From: Desulfobacteraceae bacterium Eth-SRB2
GTDB taxonomy: Bacteria > Desulfobacterota > Desulfobacteria > Desulfobacterales > UBA11574
DNA length: 64,000 nt
Assembly (NCBI GenBank): GCA_004193595.1
Contig: RPGQ01000010.1
Coordinates: 1 to 64,000 of the forward strand
Direction of reading: 5' to 3'
The notes under the pieces are model-generated. The model ran no database searches, was not told the DNA's origin, and saw only the letters and a list, made by a program, of their open reading frames with translations. The position numbers and the translations under genes are program-made. Positions 8,813-18,116 of the stretch are shown here, piece by piece; the stretch's first letter is position 1; the number at the start of each line of letters is the position of its first letter.

Positions 8813-9838
8813 TTATCCATTTCTTTGGAATATAAAACCTTTTGAATAGTAATCGGTCAAGGTTCCGCCATCTGCTTGGACAACGATTAAACATTCCGTG
8901 TTGTCAAGGGTGTTCACCAGTTCAAGTCCTTTTTTATGACCCAGAACCATAACCGCAGTGGCCAGCCCGTCTGCAAATGTGCAGGTATCCGCCACAATTG
9001 AAACACTTGCAACGCCGTTGTTTATGGGATATCCATTTCTCGGATCGAGTATGTGGGAAAAGCGTTTTCCTTGACATTCGAAGTAATTTCTGTAATCGCC
9101 ACTGGTTGCAAAGCCTTTGTCTTGTAAGTACACAACCTTATACACCTGATCAAAAGGCGCATTTCCCCTGGGTCTGTTGATACCGATTTTCCAGTTTTTG
9201 CCGTCTTTTCGGAAACCTGCCGCAAAAACTTCGCCCCCGATTTCCACTAGAAAATTTTTTATTCCATTTGTTCTGATGAGTGTCGCTACCTGATCAACGC
9301 CGTAACCTTTTGCGATTGAAGCAAGATCGATCGATATGGACGCTGCTTTCTTGATAAGATGGTGGCTGGTTAAAATCTCAATATTATTGAATCCGATATT
9401 AGGTAAAAGCGTTTCTATTTCTGTTTTTGAAGGAATTCTATTTTTATTTTCAGAATCGCCGAATCCCCAAAGATTTTCAAGCGGCTTGACAGTGCCGTCC
9501 CAAGCTCCGCCTGTCAGTGTATACACGGTTTTCGCAACCGTCATGACATTAAAAAAATCGTCCGATATGTAAAACTTTTTTCCGGCTTGCTTTAATGAAT
9601 TAAACCGGCTTATTTCACTATCTTTCCTGTAGGTGGACATACTTTTGTTGATCTCATTAAGCCGCATGTCAATCTTATCTTTCAGTGCTTTTGTGTTTTC
9701 AAAAAACCCGGTCACAACGGTAATATGATAGGTTGTGCCCATGGTTTTCCCCGAGAAGGAGACTTGTTTTTGAAACCCGCATCCGGCAAATAATAATAGG
9801 AAAAAGATCAAAAGAGCTGTGTTAATACATTTTTTCAT
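8813..9838 (-). CDS. apbE: FAD:protein FMN transferase lipoprotein
   Basis: Transfers FMN from FAD onto a Thr/Ser of periplasmic flavoproteins such as Rnf or Nqr subunits. A lipoprotein signal peptide with lipobox LLFAGC is at the N-terminus. The family motifs GKTMGTTYHI, IDLASIAKGYGVD, SGDYRNYF, HILDPRNGYPI and ADGLATAVMVLG are in order. Of two possible starts, the ATG at 9838 has GAGGA seven bases upstream and is preferred to a TTG two codons earlier. No target flavoprotein gene is in the window. Confidence 0.93.
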   Translation of the reverse strand: MKKCINTALLIFFLLLFAGCGFQKQVSFSGKTMGTTYHITVVTGFFENTKALKDKIDMRLNEINKSMSTYRKDSEISRFNSLKQAGKKFYISDDFFNVMTVAKTVYTLTGGAWDGTVKPLENLWGFGDSENKNRIPSKTEIETLLPNIGFNNIEILTSHHLIKKAASISIDLASIAKGYGVDQVATLIRTNGIKNFLVEIGGEVFAAGFRKDGKNWKIGINRPRGNAPFDQVYKVVYLQDKGFATSGDYRNYFECQGKRFSHILDPRNGYPINNGVASVSIVADTCTFADGLATAVMVLGHKKGLELVNTLDNTECLIVVQADGGTLTDYYSKGFIFQRNG

Positions 9839-9917
9839 GAACAAATCCTCGGGAGTTGATTTCCTGTCACAATCATAAGACGCACATCTTTTCTAAAAAA
9901 TTTCTAATATTTCACAG

Positions 9918-10115
9918 CTACTTAGATTCGTATTCGGCCTGATCTTCACGGATTTCGATTTGATCAGCAGGTATTTTGACTACTTTTCCATCCCGCCAGA
10001 TAACTATAGAATTGCCGGAACGTTTGTGATCTGCAATTGCATCGGCAACAGCCTTTTTCAGAGCTTCTTCAGCACGTATTCCAATGGGAATGTTCTTTAA
10101 ATTCTTTTTTTTCAT
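9918..10115 (-). CDS. small partner protein of zeta-like kinase
   Basis: 65 residues, lysine-rich N-terminus, then an alanine-rich helix (AEEALKKAVADAIADHKRSG) and a short beta hairpin IVIWRDGKVVKIPADQI. The ATG follows the stop of the zeta-like gene by two bases (TAAAGATG), so it should be translationally coupled. It is placed as the second gene of a possible toxin-antitoxin or regulatory pair. The real biochemical role is not known to me. Confidence 0.65.
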   Translation of the reverse strand: MKKKNLKNIPIGIRAEEALKKAVADAIADHKRSGNSIVIWRDGKVVKIPADQIEIREDQAEYESK

Positions 10116-10117
10116 CT

Positions 10118-10702
10118 TTACTCCGTATGGTGAACAATCAGTTCAAACAATTCATTATCAAGGATTTTAAGCTTGCCTGATTCTTCAAAAACAATCATTG
10201 AAGGTAAATTTCCAGAATTATCGAAAACAGCCCAATAATCCAGTAACGGCCTATAAATATTAAAAAGATTGTATATTCCTTTATTAAAACGGCGCTGTAC
10301 AATATTTTTCGGGATGTTGTGACCGCCCCTTCTCACACGACCGGCGATACGTTCAAGGGCAATCTCAATAGAGCGAATCCATAAAAAAAACAGATGGATC
10401 TTATATCCTTTAGATTTCAAATCTTGTAGAAAATGCACGTAAGCTTTTCCCGACAACGTGGTTTCAATAGCAAAATCGACCCGGCTTTCAGCCAGTGAAT
10501 TCATTTTTCCCAGCATAAGCCTGCCTGCCTTTATTGCCGCTCGTTCAGGTTTAAAGGGTGAAAGACCGCTGGCAATCAAATCCGCATTAACAAATTCAAA
10601 ACAATCGGCATAATTCGGCAAAAACTCTTTTGCAAAGGTTGTTTTACCGGAACCGTTTGGTCCGCCTATAATGTAAAGGTTTGGTCTTGCGTCTTGATTC
10701 AT
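10118..10702 (-). CDS. zeta toxin-like P-loop kinase
   Basis: 194 residues. Walker A is GGPNGSGKTTFAKEF near the N-terminus, followed by FVNADLIA and FAIETTLSGK, which are the substrate-binding and catalytic segments of zeta/PezT-like UDP-sugar kinases. The protein fits the COG4185-type short members often called predicted ABC-type ATPases. It sits directly downstream of the defence operon helicase and its two tiny ORFs on the same strand. The coupled 65-residue gene behind it is not an epsilon antitoxin, so calling it a toxin is an inference. Confidence 0.8.
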   Translation of the reverse strand: MNQDARPNLYIIGGPNGSGKTTFAKEFLPNYADCFEFVNADLIASGLSPFKPERAAIKAGRLMLGKMNSLAESRVDFAIETTLSGKAYVHFLQDLKSKGYKIHLFFLWIRSIEIALERIAGRVRRGGHNIPKNIVQRRFNKGIYNLFNIYRPLLDYWAVFDNSGNLPSMIVFEESGKLKILDNELFELIVHHTE

Positions 10703-10744
10703 TTTTCCATTTATAAAAAATATCCGTGCTTCCGGCAGGTCATT

Positions 10745-10915
10745 TTATTTTCCCCTGTCTATATCACGGTAAACATTTAATGCTGCCACGCGGAACGGGT
10801 CCGGGCAGTTTGTTTCTTTCAAAATCAGCACGTACTCTTCTTCCTTCTGGTTGTAGAGATGTCCGACACTGCCGTCAATTCCAGCTTCGAAATTAATTGT
10901 GTCGAATCTTCGCAT
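10745..10915 (-). CDS. 56-residue unknown protein
   Basis: A small open frame from ATG at 10915 to TAA at 10745. The product starts MRRFDTINFEAGIDG and has the amphipathic beta-like stretch EEEYVLILKET, with an Asp/Arg-rich end. It lies seven bases after the stop of the 38-residue ORF and 42 bases before the zeta-like kinase, so the helicase, the two small ORFs and the kinase could be one transcript. Codon content looks like that of its neighbours, but I do not recognise the family. Confidence 0.45.
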   Translation of the reverse strand: MRRFDTINFEAGIDGSVGHLYNQKEEEYVLILKETNCPDPFRVAALNVYRDIDRGK

Positions 10916-10921
10916 TGTTTT

Positions 10922-11038
10922 TCATGAATGCATATTTAGTGGAAAAGACAGCAGATCTTCACACAATTTTGCAAACCCATGACCTGTAAAGACCGAATCA
11001 GGCAAGATTATTCCAAGAGTTTCCCCGCTGGCTACCAT
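10922..11038 (-). CDS. 38-residue ORF overlapping the helicase stop
   Basis: The ATG lies inside the helicase stop region (TGGTAG read as ATGGTA one base on), so termination and reinitiation could couple the two. The product MVASGETLGIILPDSVF and so on ends NMHS. It may be a remnant of a longer gene, since it begins abruptly and is very short. No family recognised. Confidence 0.3.
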   Translation of the reverse strand: MVASGETLGIILPDSVFTGHGFAKLCEDLLSFPLNMHS

Positions 11039-13743
11039 TCATTTAATAGAATTTTTCTTTTCTCATCAGCATTGAGAACATTCGAACATGAATCCCAATC
11101 TATTTCGGTTATTTGGTTGTATCTTTCATCAAAGGGGTGTTTCGGTTTAACCGAGTCTATCAACTTCTTTGCATTTTCTATTTCACCATTGGCGATATCT
11201 ATCCAAACATCCTCTAATACGTCTGGAATTTGGCCAAAAAGATCATAAATGTCCTCTAAACGATCCGATAGCAACTCGTGAACGCGATCTTCAACAGAGC
11301 CGCGATATCTCATGTTATAAACATACACTTCATCTCGTATCTGGCCTATCCGTTGAATACGCCCTTTTCTTTGCTCAAGACGAGTTGGATTCCAGGGCAA
11401 GTCAAGATTAATAAGAGACCCTAACCTCTGGAGGTTCAATCCTTCGCTGGCTGCGTCTGTTCCAAGGAGAAGTCGTAATTTTCCTTTTCCTACTTTCTGT
11501 TTCAGATCATCCCTTGACACTTTTTTATAGTCACCGGACAGGATAATATCTGAATTATTACCTCCTGCATAAATACCAATGGGTTCATCAGAAAAATCAC
11601 CGGAAAGCTGGTTTGCCAGCCACCAGATAGAGTCAAAGTATTGTGAGAACACAATACATCCGAATTCAAGCCAGTTCTTGTCAACTATATATTCTACAAC
11701 CTTCTGATATTTAGGATCGCGCTCCTGATTGCTCTCAAGCGCCTTAAGACAACGTTCTAATTGTGATCGTTCGCCTTCGGTCAGTTTTTTCATGTCGCTC
11801 TTTCCCGTTGAAATAATCTGCTGATCATCATTTTCTTCAAAGAGCGATGGATCTATAATACGGGATTGATTTCCCCATTCATGCAACATTTTTTCTGTTG
11901 TCTGACGTCCGGCATATATAGTACTGCCCATTCTTCTTAATAAAAGTGTTTTTAGGAAACCAGCCCCTTTTACTCTTTGCCCGAGAAGCGAACAAAATTT
12001 TTCTGCATCATTATAAGCATCCTGCAAATAAGGCGGCAGAGGAAGTGAATCTGTGCTGTCTTCGCCAAACAACCTTACTTTAACCGGTTTGAGATAGGGT
12101 TCACCGGTTGACAGATCAATGGTTTGTTCAAGAAAATTGCGTGTTCGCCTGACAATGTGGCGGATAAACGGATTATATTTTCTTCCGAATTCCGGCATTA
12201 CACTTTTTAAGCGGGTAATTTCAGTGGGCCGTAAATAATCAAGGCTGTCTCCATCGGCAACAAAGTCGCTGTTTTTCAATCCGAAATTTCTTCTAAGATT
12301 TTTGAAAACAAAACCTTCAGAAGCTTGAGGCATGGGGTTTCTGATCCATCGCCAGGCTTCTCCAAACTCGTCAGGTATTTCAGAATCTCCCATGACAACG
12401 GGTATTGCTTTATGCGGTTTTTGCCATTCCGACCATTGAGTGCCCAATACCTGATCGTTGCCCTCTGCAAGAATTTTCAATAAATCCCATGCTTCAATGG
12501 GATGAAGCTGAACAGGTGTTGCAGTGGCAAGAAGCATGCTTTTTGTCCTCGGGCTTATCTCCCATAAGAACCGCATCAGATTGTTTGGATCAGCCCGTTC
12601 AAAAACGCTTTGATCGCTGATTTTCCTGCGCCTTGCCCGGTGTGCTTCATCAATGACAATGCATTCAAACTTCATAAATTTCAGGTATTCCACAGTTTCA
12701 GAACCCGAAGTTATAAGCCCCTGGGATATAATACCGATCTTGCGCGGACATTTTTTTATGGATTCAATTCCTCTTGAAGGATGGATAATGCCCTGCTCGT
12801 CCATCCAGTCTTTTCCATTCCATACTGCAGAAGGTATTCCCAGAAGGTTTCGCAATTCATCCTGCCATTGAATCAAAAGTTGTTTCGGAGCAATTATTAG
12901 AACAGGCTTTTCACCGTGTAATGCCATCAGCATGGCGCTTAGTGCGAGCTGAACAGTTTTCCCCAGCCCGACCTGATCTGCCAGGACAAATCTTGCGCCT
13001 TCATTCAGATGAGCGTCATAGGCAAGTTTTATAAAGTATTTCTGATGCGCCCAAAGCCCGTATTCTCTGCGGTAAACAGGTATTTCGATTACACCGGAAG
13101 CAGGGTCGCTTTCAGGATTATCCTTCCAGGAATCTATGGATATTTCGCTTCGATGGGCAAGACGTTTAATATCGCTGATAACAAAATCACTTAAGGGCGT
13201 GGCCAGCGGGTGAAACCACAGGGCATCAAATTCATCCCGCGCCCACTTTATCGCTTCGATGGAATCATCTTCCCATACCAGTTCGTAATTCAGTTTCCAG
13301 GCGGAAAGGCTTTCGTTGCTGCTTCCCATAAAACAGGTTTGCCTTCCGTCATTATATTGAATAATGTCGGCCTTGCCATGGATCAGTCCAAAAGCCGCAT
13401 CAGGAAGAACCCTTATTTTAAGTTTGCCGCTTTTGATAAACTGATATAGCCGGCTGAAACGGTTTTTTGAAGACTCACCGAGTTTTTCAGGGCTTCCTTC
13501 ACACCATGATCTGCGCAGCGCCTGCTGGGCTGCTTTAGCTGTTTTTGCATCTTCAGAATCAATATCGGAATTGCAGACCACACGGATCTTGCCGGCCATA
13601 TTCTCAAGTTTTTCCCCGGCAACCTCCAGCATGGATGAACGAAAATATTCGGCAATACGGTCGTAGGTAACAGCGCCTTTCAGTCGTTTATTTATAAAGG
13701 ATGTATCCAGTTTTTGGAGGCGTGATGAAAAACGCCTTATCAT
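11032..13743 (-). CDS. PLD-domain SNF2-type helicase of a defence operon
   Basis: About 903 residues. A phospholipase D-like domain occupies roughly 1-200, with a single HxK site (HGKADII near residue 121) and GSSNES. A SNF2-family ATPase follows: GLGKT near 258, DEAH near 363, LLATATP, and motif VI QRKGRIQRIGQ near 790. Such proteins act on double-stranded DNA and recur in phage-defence islands, alone or with DNA methylases. The start at 13743 has GGGAG seven bases upstream; a longer frame with 32 more residues lacks such a site. It is the last large gene of the DUF499-DUF1156 operon. Confidence 0.85.
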   Translation of the reverse strand: MIRRFSSRLQKLDTSFINKRLKGAVTYDRIAEYFRSSMLEVAGEKLENMAGKIRVVCNSDIDSEDAKTAKAAQQALRRSWCEGSPEKLGESSKNRFSRLYQFIKSGKLKIRVLPDAAFGLIHGKADIIQYNDGRQTCFMGSSNESLSAWKLNYELVWEDDSIEAIKWARDEFDALWFHPLATPLSDFVISDIKRLAHRSEISIDSWKDNPESDPASGVIEIPVYRREYGLWAHQKYFIKLAYDAHLNEGARFVLADQVGLGKTVQLALSAMLMALHGEKPVLIIAPKQLLIQWQDELRNLLGIPSAVWNGKDWMDEQGIIHPSRGIESIKKCPRKIGIISQGLITSGSETVEYLKFMKFECIVIDEAHRARRRKISDQSVFERADPNNLMRFLWEISPRTKSMLLATATPVQLHPIEAWDLLKILAEGNDQVLGTQWSEWQKPHKAIPVVMGDSEIPDEFGEAWRWIRNPMPQASEGFVFKNLRRNFGLKNSDFVADGDSLDYLRPTEITRLKSVMPEFGRKYNPFIRHIVRRTRNFLEQTIDLSTGEPYLKPVKVRLFGEDSTDSLPLPPYLQDAYNDAEKFCSLLGQRVKGAGFLKTLLLRRMGSTIYAGRQTTEKMLHEWGNQSRIIDPSLFEENDDQQIISTGKSDMKKLTEGERSQLERCLKALESNQERDPKYQKVVEYIVDKNWLEFGCIVFSQYFDSIWWLANQLSGDFSDEPIGIYAGGNNSDIILSGDYKKVSRDDLKQKVGKGKLRLLLGTDAASEGLNLQRLGSLINLDLPWNPTRLEQRKGRIQRIGQIRDEVYVYNMRYRGSVEDRVHELLSDRLEDIYDLFGQIPDVLEDVWIDIANGEIENAKKLIDSVKPKHPFDERYNQITEIDWDSCSNVLNADEKRKILLNEW

Positions 13744-13970
13744 GATATTTTCTCCCTGTTTTTCTTCAGCGATATAAGCTACATGTTTTGTATGTTTTGT
13801 GAGGATATTATTGAGCGAATAAATCAAATCATGAAGCACATAATAAAAAGCTTGATTTTTACATATTATTTAATTAATATTTAAAAAGCTCATCTGCCAT
13901 GTGTAGAAGGAGTAAGGATGTCGTCTGAACTATGTTTGGGCGACATTTGCATTTTTACCCTTTGATTCTT

Positions 13971-14459
13971 TTAGGTATTTTGCAGTTTTCTTTTTTGATG
14001 AGGCCTTATAACCAGATAGCCCGTCCAAAGCAGTATATATCCTTTACGTTCGGCCAGAACCAATAAATAATCGTGCTGTTCAAGCCATAAACAGATGCGC
14101 GTTTCTCCACGCCTGACATTTTTCCAGCATTTTATTACTGTATCCTTACTGTTCTCAATTATTGGCTTTGGCCATCGAATGCGCTCACATCTGCGCAAAT
14201 CAGGGACTCTTTCCTGTTCAGTCTGTCCTGCTGAAATCAAATGCCAGAATGTAGCTTCTTTACCCGATGATAAAGGATGCCGCTTAAGTGCAAGCTTTAT
14301 ACCTTCAAAAACAGGTCTATTATCAATAAAATCCTGCTTAAAACAATTATATACCGCTTCAAGATAGTTTTCCCAGTTACCGCTAAATGATTCTAATAAA
14401 ACAAGTTCCGGCAACCAATCAACATCTGTCCGTTCTCCGGCTCCTAAATCGCGTTCCAT
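13971..14459 (-). CDS. 162-residue defence-operon protein, possible BECR-fold nuclease
   Basis: The ATG lies 16 bases inside the end of the DUF3800 gene. Recognisable blocks are RPVFEGIKLALKRHPLSSGK, EATFWHLIS, PDLRRCERIRWPKPII and a C-terminal YLLVLAERKGYILLWTGY. Conserved-looking His, Arg and the terminal Trp-Thr-Gly-Tyr strand are reminiscent of barnase-EndoU-colicin-RelE (BECR) small nucleases carried by phages. That is an inference from pattern only, not a firm family call. The tight overlap with DUF3800 suggests the two proteins work together. Confidence 0.6.
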   Translation of the reverse strand: MERDLGAGERTDVDWLPELVLLESFSGNWENYLEAVYNCFKQDFIDNRPVFEGIKLALKRHPLSSGKEATFWHLISAGQTEQERVPDLRRCERIRWPKPIIENSKDTVIKCWKNVRRGETRICLWLEQHDYLLVLAERKGYILLWTGYLVIRPHQKRKLQNT

Positions 14460-15142
14460 CTAAAAAGATTTACCTTCTTTTCCCTTAGCAATGTTGTTCT
14501 TATTAATGAATAGCCCGAATGCTCTTTCATACGATTAACCAAAGCAACTTTGGCGGAATTACCTGACAGTTCTCTATTAACATAAGATATCGCTCCAATT
14601 AGCAAATCCGCCAATTGCAGGATTTCAATCTCTTCTGATCGAACCAGTTGTATCCTTTCAATTATCTTTTTGGAAAAATCATATATATTATTACAAAGTA
14701 CATCATGAAGTTTTGCTATCTTTTCGGCGCCACATGTGTCTTTGATGTCCAGATAAATTCTATAATGCCCATCAGGTTCAAAAATAACTTTAAGCATATC
14801 AAAATACATTTTGTAGTACCATGTATTGTGATCCTGCCCGAATTTTTCATGATTCAGTTTTGTTTTATCCGGGATAATGAGAGCTCTGAATTGCAAATCA
14901 TCCCTGTCAAAAAAGTAATCCAGAATTTCACGATAAAATGATAATTTGGCAGGAGATACCTTTGTCCATTTGATTTCAAAACCTTTTTTTAATTTATGCT
15001 TGTTTTTTATTTCACGGATACGTATCGAAACCTTGCGGCATTTTTCAAGTGGACATGTAACTGCACCTAATACCATAACATTATGGTGGTCATTTTCCAG
15101 ATGGCAGGATTCATCACAATATATGTTGTAAATTTGACTCAC
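14444..15142 (-). CDS. DUF3800 protein (RNase H-like fold)
   Basis: 232 residues. The family signature is present: an N-terminal YCDES (acidic pair after the first strand), a middle YRIYLDIKD and a C-terminal LQLADLLIGAISY. DUF3800 proteins are thought to have an RNase H-like fold with these acidic residues as the metal site, and are often found in defence islands and mobile elements. The start is GTG with AAGGGA six bases upstream. It follows the methylase by 43 bases and overlaps the next gene by 16. Confidence 0.82.
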   Translation of the reverse strand: MSQIYNIYCDESCHLENDHHNVMVLGAVTCPLEKCRKVSIRIREIKNKHKLKKGFEIKWTKVSPAKLSFYREILDYFFDRDDLQFRALIIPDKTKLNHEKFGQDHNTWYYKMYFDMLKVIFEPDGHYRIYLDIKDTCGAEKIAKLHDVLCNNIYDFSKKIIERIQLVRSEEIEILQLADLLIGAISYVNRELSGNSAKVALVNRMKEHSGYSLIRTTLLREKKVNLFRWNAI

Positions 15143-15185
15143 TTTTGTCCCTTTCTATTTTCTCCACTTTTTCTATTCTTAATAA

Positions 15186-18107
15186 TTACAGCCTGCCTCC
15201 ATGGTCGTTTTCAACTGCTCCGGCAAGACGCAGGGCTGCGTCCGCATCTTTTTCCCAGTGGGTCATGTGCGGAATGTGATTTAATTTTGATAAATATTTC
15301 AGTATCGCGATAATTGATTTGCGCTGGTTCCAGTATTCTTTGACCTCGGTATGCAGCCAGTTCAAACCCTCACGGGCATCTTCCGTGCGAACGATTTCAT
15401 GTATGGCGAAAAGCATATTTCTGGTAAGTGATCCGGAAAAACCGGTTCCGCCTAAACCTGCTTTTTTGAACTCTGTTCCTGTTTTAAACCTAACAGCATT
15501 GGCCTTTGTGCCTGCATAGAGAAACGTGTAATCACGGACACCAAAACCCCTGGCCAGTTCCTGATATGCCCCGGATCTTGCCTCCATATGTTTTTCCAGC
15601 TCCAGCCCTTTTAAATAGAGTCTTTCCGGCGCTGAAATATTTTTCCAGTACCGGCGGTCGATTCCGGTGGGAACAAGATGGCCGGATGCAATTTCAACCG
15701 CCCGGTCAATGACCTTTTCAAACGCTGTTTTTTCGCCGGACTCTCGCTCCCTGAAAAGCTCATGCCGAATATTCTTGCCTTCAATATCACCATACTGCGT
15801 CAATACCCTTAAGGCAGCCGCGTAAGCTGCAAGCTGGTAATCGGTGTCCGCAAAGTTGGGTTCATCCTTGTCATCCAGTTCCGTCATGTAATCAAGCTGA
15901 CGTCGAACCTCATCTTCGATTTCAGGGTAAATTTCATCGAGAAAGGCCATTTTGCCGGAAAGGCGTTTGCGGAGGATAAGGAGTACTGTTCCCTGAACAT
16001 AGTTGCCTTTTTTTAGCCCTGATGTAGTTTCTGTGGCAATTGTCCATGCCGCGGTTACTTTGAGTCCTGCTGCCCATAAAATCATGGCAAGATCTGCCCA
16101 GACTGATGAGTTCTGATGGGTAAACTGCACCATCTGAATACCATTTTCGGGCATGTGGTTTGTGAGATTTTTATATATATCTACCATTGAACGTTTGAAA
16201 TCCTCACCTGCACCTCTTACTGCTAAAGATTTTTTTGTGTCCGTGTACCATTTTGGAAAAATATGTGGAATGTGTTTCTCGTACCAAGCAATAAAAAAAT
16301 CTGATAACTCATGATAATTTATAGCATCAGCATAAGGCGGGTCTGTAATCCAAATATGATTTTTGTGATTCACTAAATTTGCAGAAATTGGTAACACGGC
16401 ATTGTTTAGCTCCATATCAAAAAGCCTGAAATCAATTTTTACTGAATGCAAACTCAATAATGGCCGACAAGAATAATTCAATAGTGGATTGAGCGCTTGA
16501 TTTGCAAAAGTTTGTTTTCCTCCACCTTTCCCACCGCTTTGTGAGGCTAGCCATTGCGCAATTCTTGAATTCCAATTAGCTAATTTACCTATTATTAAAC
16601 AAGATGTTATATTTTCAGTAATCGTTTTTCTTTTGAGTTTATGAAAAATTAAACCATGGAGTAAAAGCTGCCTCGGATTAAACAGATGATGCCAGTGGGT
16701 CCATCCGCGTGTTCTGATAGGTTCTTCTGTTTTAACCCCACCCCGTTCAATCTTCCGACTCGGTATATACCCTTTCTCCTGCCACTCGGCAAATCGCTCC
16801 CGCAATAGTTTTAGCACCTGCTTCTCACGTTTTATATCATTTTCCGTTACAGAGCAGTAATGCCTTCTTGTCTTTTCAACGAGCTTGCCCTGCCTGTTTT
16901 TCTCAAGATACGTCTCCACCCATCTCACGCAGTAAAGCCGCTCCTGAAACACGTCATCCGGTCTTGGCATAAGATCGTCATTTTCCCAGAGTCTCAGGCC
17001 ATATATAGTTTTGCCGTCTATTTTCCGGTCCCCGCGAATCCCTGAGATGGAAAATTCCTCATCTGTCTCAGGGCAGACCATCCTGCTGTTGCGAACAGTT
17101 CCTTTTTTTGCTATGGTCATGGTCTCTTTATCTGCGCCTGTGACTATTTCTATGTCATATTTTTTTTCAGCATCATTTTTTTTCAGCACAGCGCATACAT
17201 TGTATTTTTCACTGATAATCCAAGAAGGAGCAAGCGGCAGCATCAGACTTGTTGCCGGGCATCCGGCTTCAACACAGTAAAGGTACGCATCCGCGCGCCA
17301 GCCTTTATCGTTATGTTCAATCCCCCATTCAGCGATTTGTTTGTCAGCGGCCTTGTATGCTTTTTTTTGAGCCTCCTGAGCCTCTTTCTTTATTTTTTCT
17401 CCGCCTCCGATCAGATGGATGGAAGCCCATGTAAGCATGGCCGCAACCGGATTAAGATCAGAGCCGAACGCTTCACATCCGAGCCGTGCTGCCTCAAATG
17501 GAATGGAACCTCCCCCGCAAAAACAATCGCCGACTTTTGGTGTATGACCGAATCTTCTTTTCCCAAGCTTTGTTACCAGTTCCTGAAGGCTTTTTGCATC
17601 TGTCCCAAGATGTGTATTTATTTCCAGCCAGGCTTCTTCACCCGGTCCGTCGATCTGTTCCGGCCGGTCGCAGTATGTTAGCTTTTCATCATATGAAAGC
17701 TGATCAAACACCTTGCGAAGAACCTGTTCTTTTTCTTCCGGACTAAGCCCTGTTGACCAGGTACGTTTTAAATTGCCTTCTTCATCAGTTATAAGTTCAT
17801 TCCATTTTTCTTCTGAAATATTGGCCTGAATAACTTTGGCAGGAATCGATTTTGACCGTCGCTGCCACAGGCCGGCTTCATCCATGGTGAGAATCTTTAA
17901 AAAAATATCCTGATCCTTTTTGGGGTCATCAGATGCAGGCATAAGCATTCCGATAATAGACGCTCTGATTAGAATCAGCGGTTTTCGTCCCCACCATTTA
18001 CCAAGTCCGGTTAATGTTTGCCCAGCTACAGCCTTCCTCTCTTTATAACTCTCCTTTGAAACCTTTGATACCGGAAACTGTTCTTCAATAAAAACCCGCT
18101 CGTTCAT
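15186..18107 (-). CDS. DUF1156 DNA methylase (COG1743)
   Basis: 973 residues. The N-terminal DUF1156 block contains EEQFPVSKVSKESYKERKA and GKWWGRKPL. The AdoMet-binding motif GDCFCGGGSIPFEAARLGC is near residue 192, and the catalytic motif IV DPPYAD near 587 marks it as an amino-methyltransferase, probably of adenine. Paired cysteine segments in the middle suggest a zinc ribbon. Such methylases occur with DUF499 ATPases and SNF2 helicases in predicted defence systems. The ATG has AAGGAA five bases upstream and follows the DUF3780 gene by nine bases. Methylation of self DNA is the inferred role. Confidence 0.9.
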   Translation of the reverse strand: MNERVFIEEQFPVSKVSKESYKERKAVAGQTLTGLGKWWGRKPLILIRASIIGMLMPASDDPKKDQDIFLKILTMDEAGLWQRRSKSIPAKVIQANISEEKWNELITDEEGNLKRTWSTGLSPEEKEQVLRKVFDQLSYDEKLTYCDRPEQIDGPGEEAWLEINTHLGTDAKSLQELVTKLGKRRFGHTPKVGDCFCGGGSIPFEAARLGCEAFGSDLNPVAAMLTWASIHLIGGGEKIKKEAQEAQKKAYKAADKQIAEWGIEHNDKGWRADAYLYCVEAGCPATSLMLPLAPSWIISEKYNVCAVLKKNDAEKKYDIEIVTGADKETMTIAKKGTVRNSRMVCPETDEEFSISGIRGDRKIDGKTIYGLRLWENDDLMPRPDDVFQERLYCVRWVETYLEKNRQGKLVEKTRRHYCSVTENDIKREKQVLKLLRERFAEWQEKGYIPSRKIERGGVKTEEPIRTRGWTHWHHLFNPRQLLLHGLIFHKLKRKTITENITSCLIIGKLANWNSRIAQWLASQSGGKGGGKQTFANQALNPLLNYSCRPLLSLHSVKIDFRLFDMELNNAVLPISANLVNHKNHIWITDPPYADAINYHELSDFFIAWYEKHIPHIFPKWYTDTKKSLAVRGAGEDFKRSMVDIYKNLTNHMPENGIQMVQFTHQNSSVWADLAMILWAAGLKVTAAWTIATETTSGLKKGNYVQGTVLLILRKRLSGKMAFLDEIYPEIEDEVRRQLDYMTELDDKDEPNFADTDYQLAAYAAALRVLTQYGDIEGKNIRHELFRERESGEKTAFEKVIDRAVEIASGHLVPTGIDRRYWKNISAPERLYLKGLELEKHMEARSGAYQELARGFGVRDYTFLYAGTKANAVRFKTGTEFKKAGLGGTGFSGSLTRNMLFAIHEIVRTEDAREGLNWLHTEVKEYWNQRKSIIAILKYLSKLNHIPHMTHWEKDADAALRLAGAVENDHGGRL

Positions 18108-18116
18108 TGATATTCC

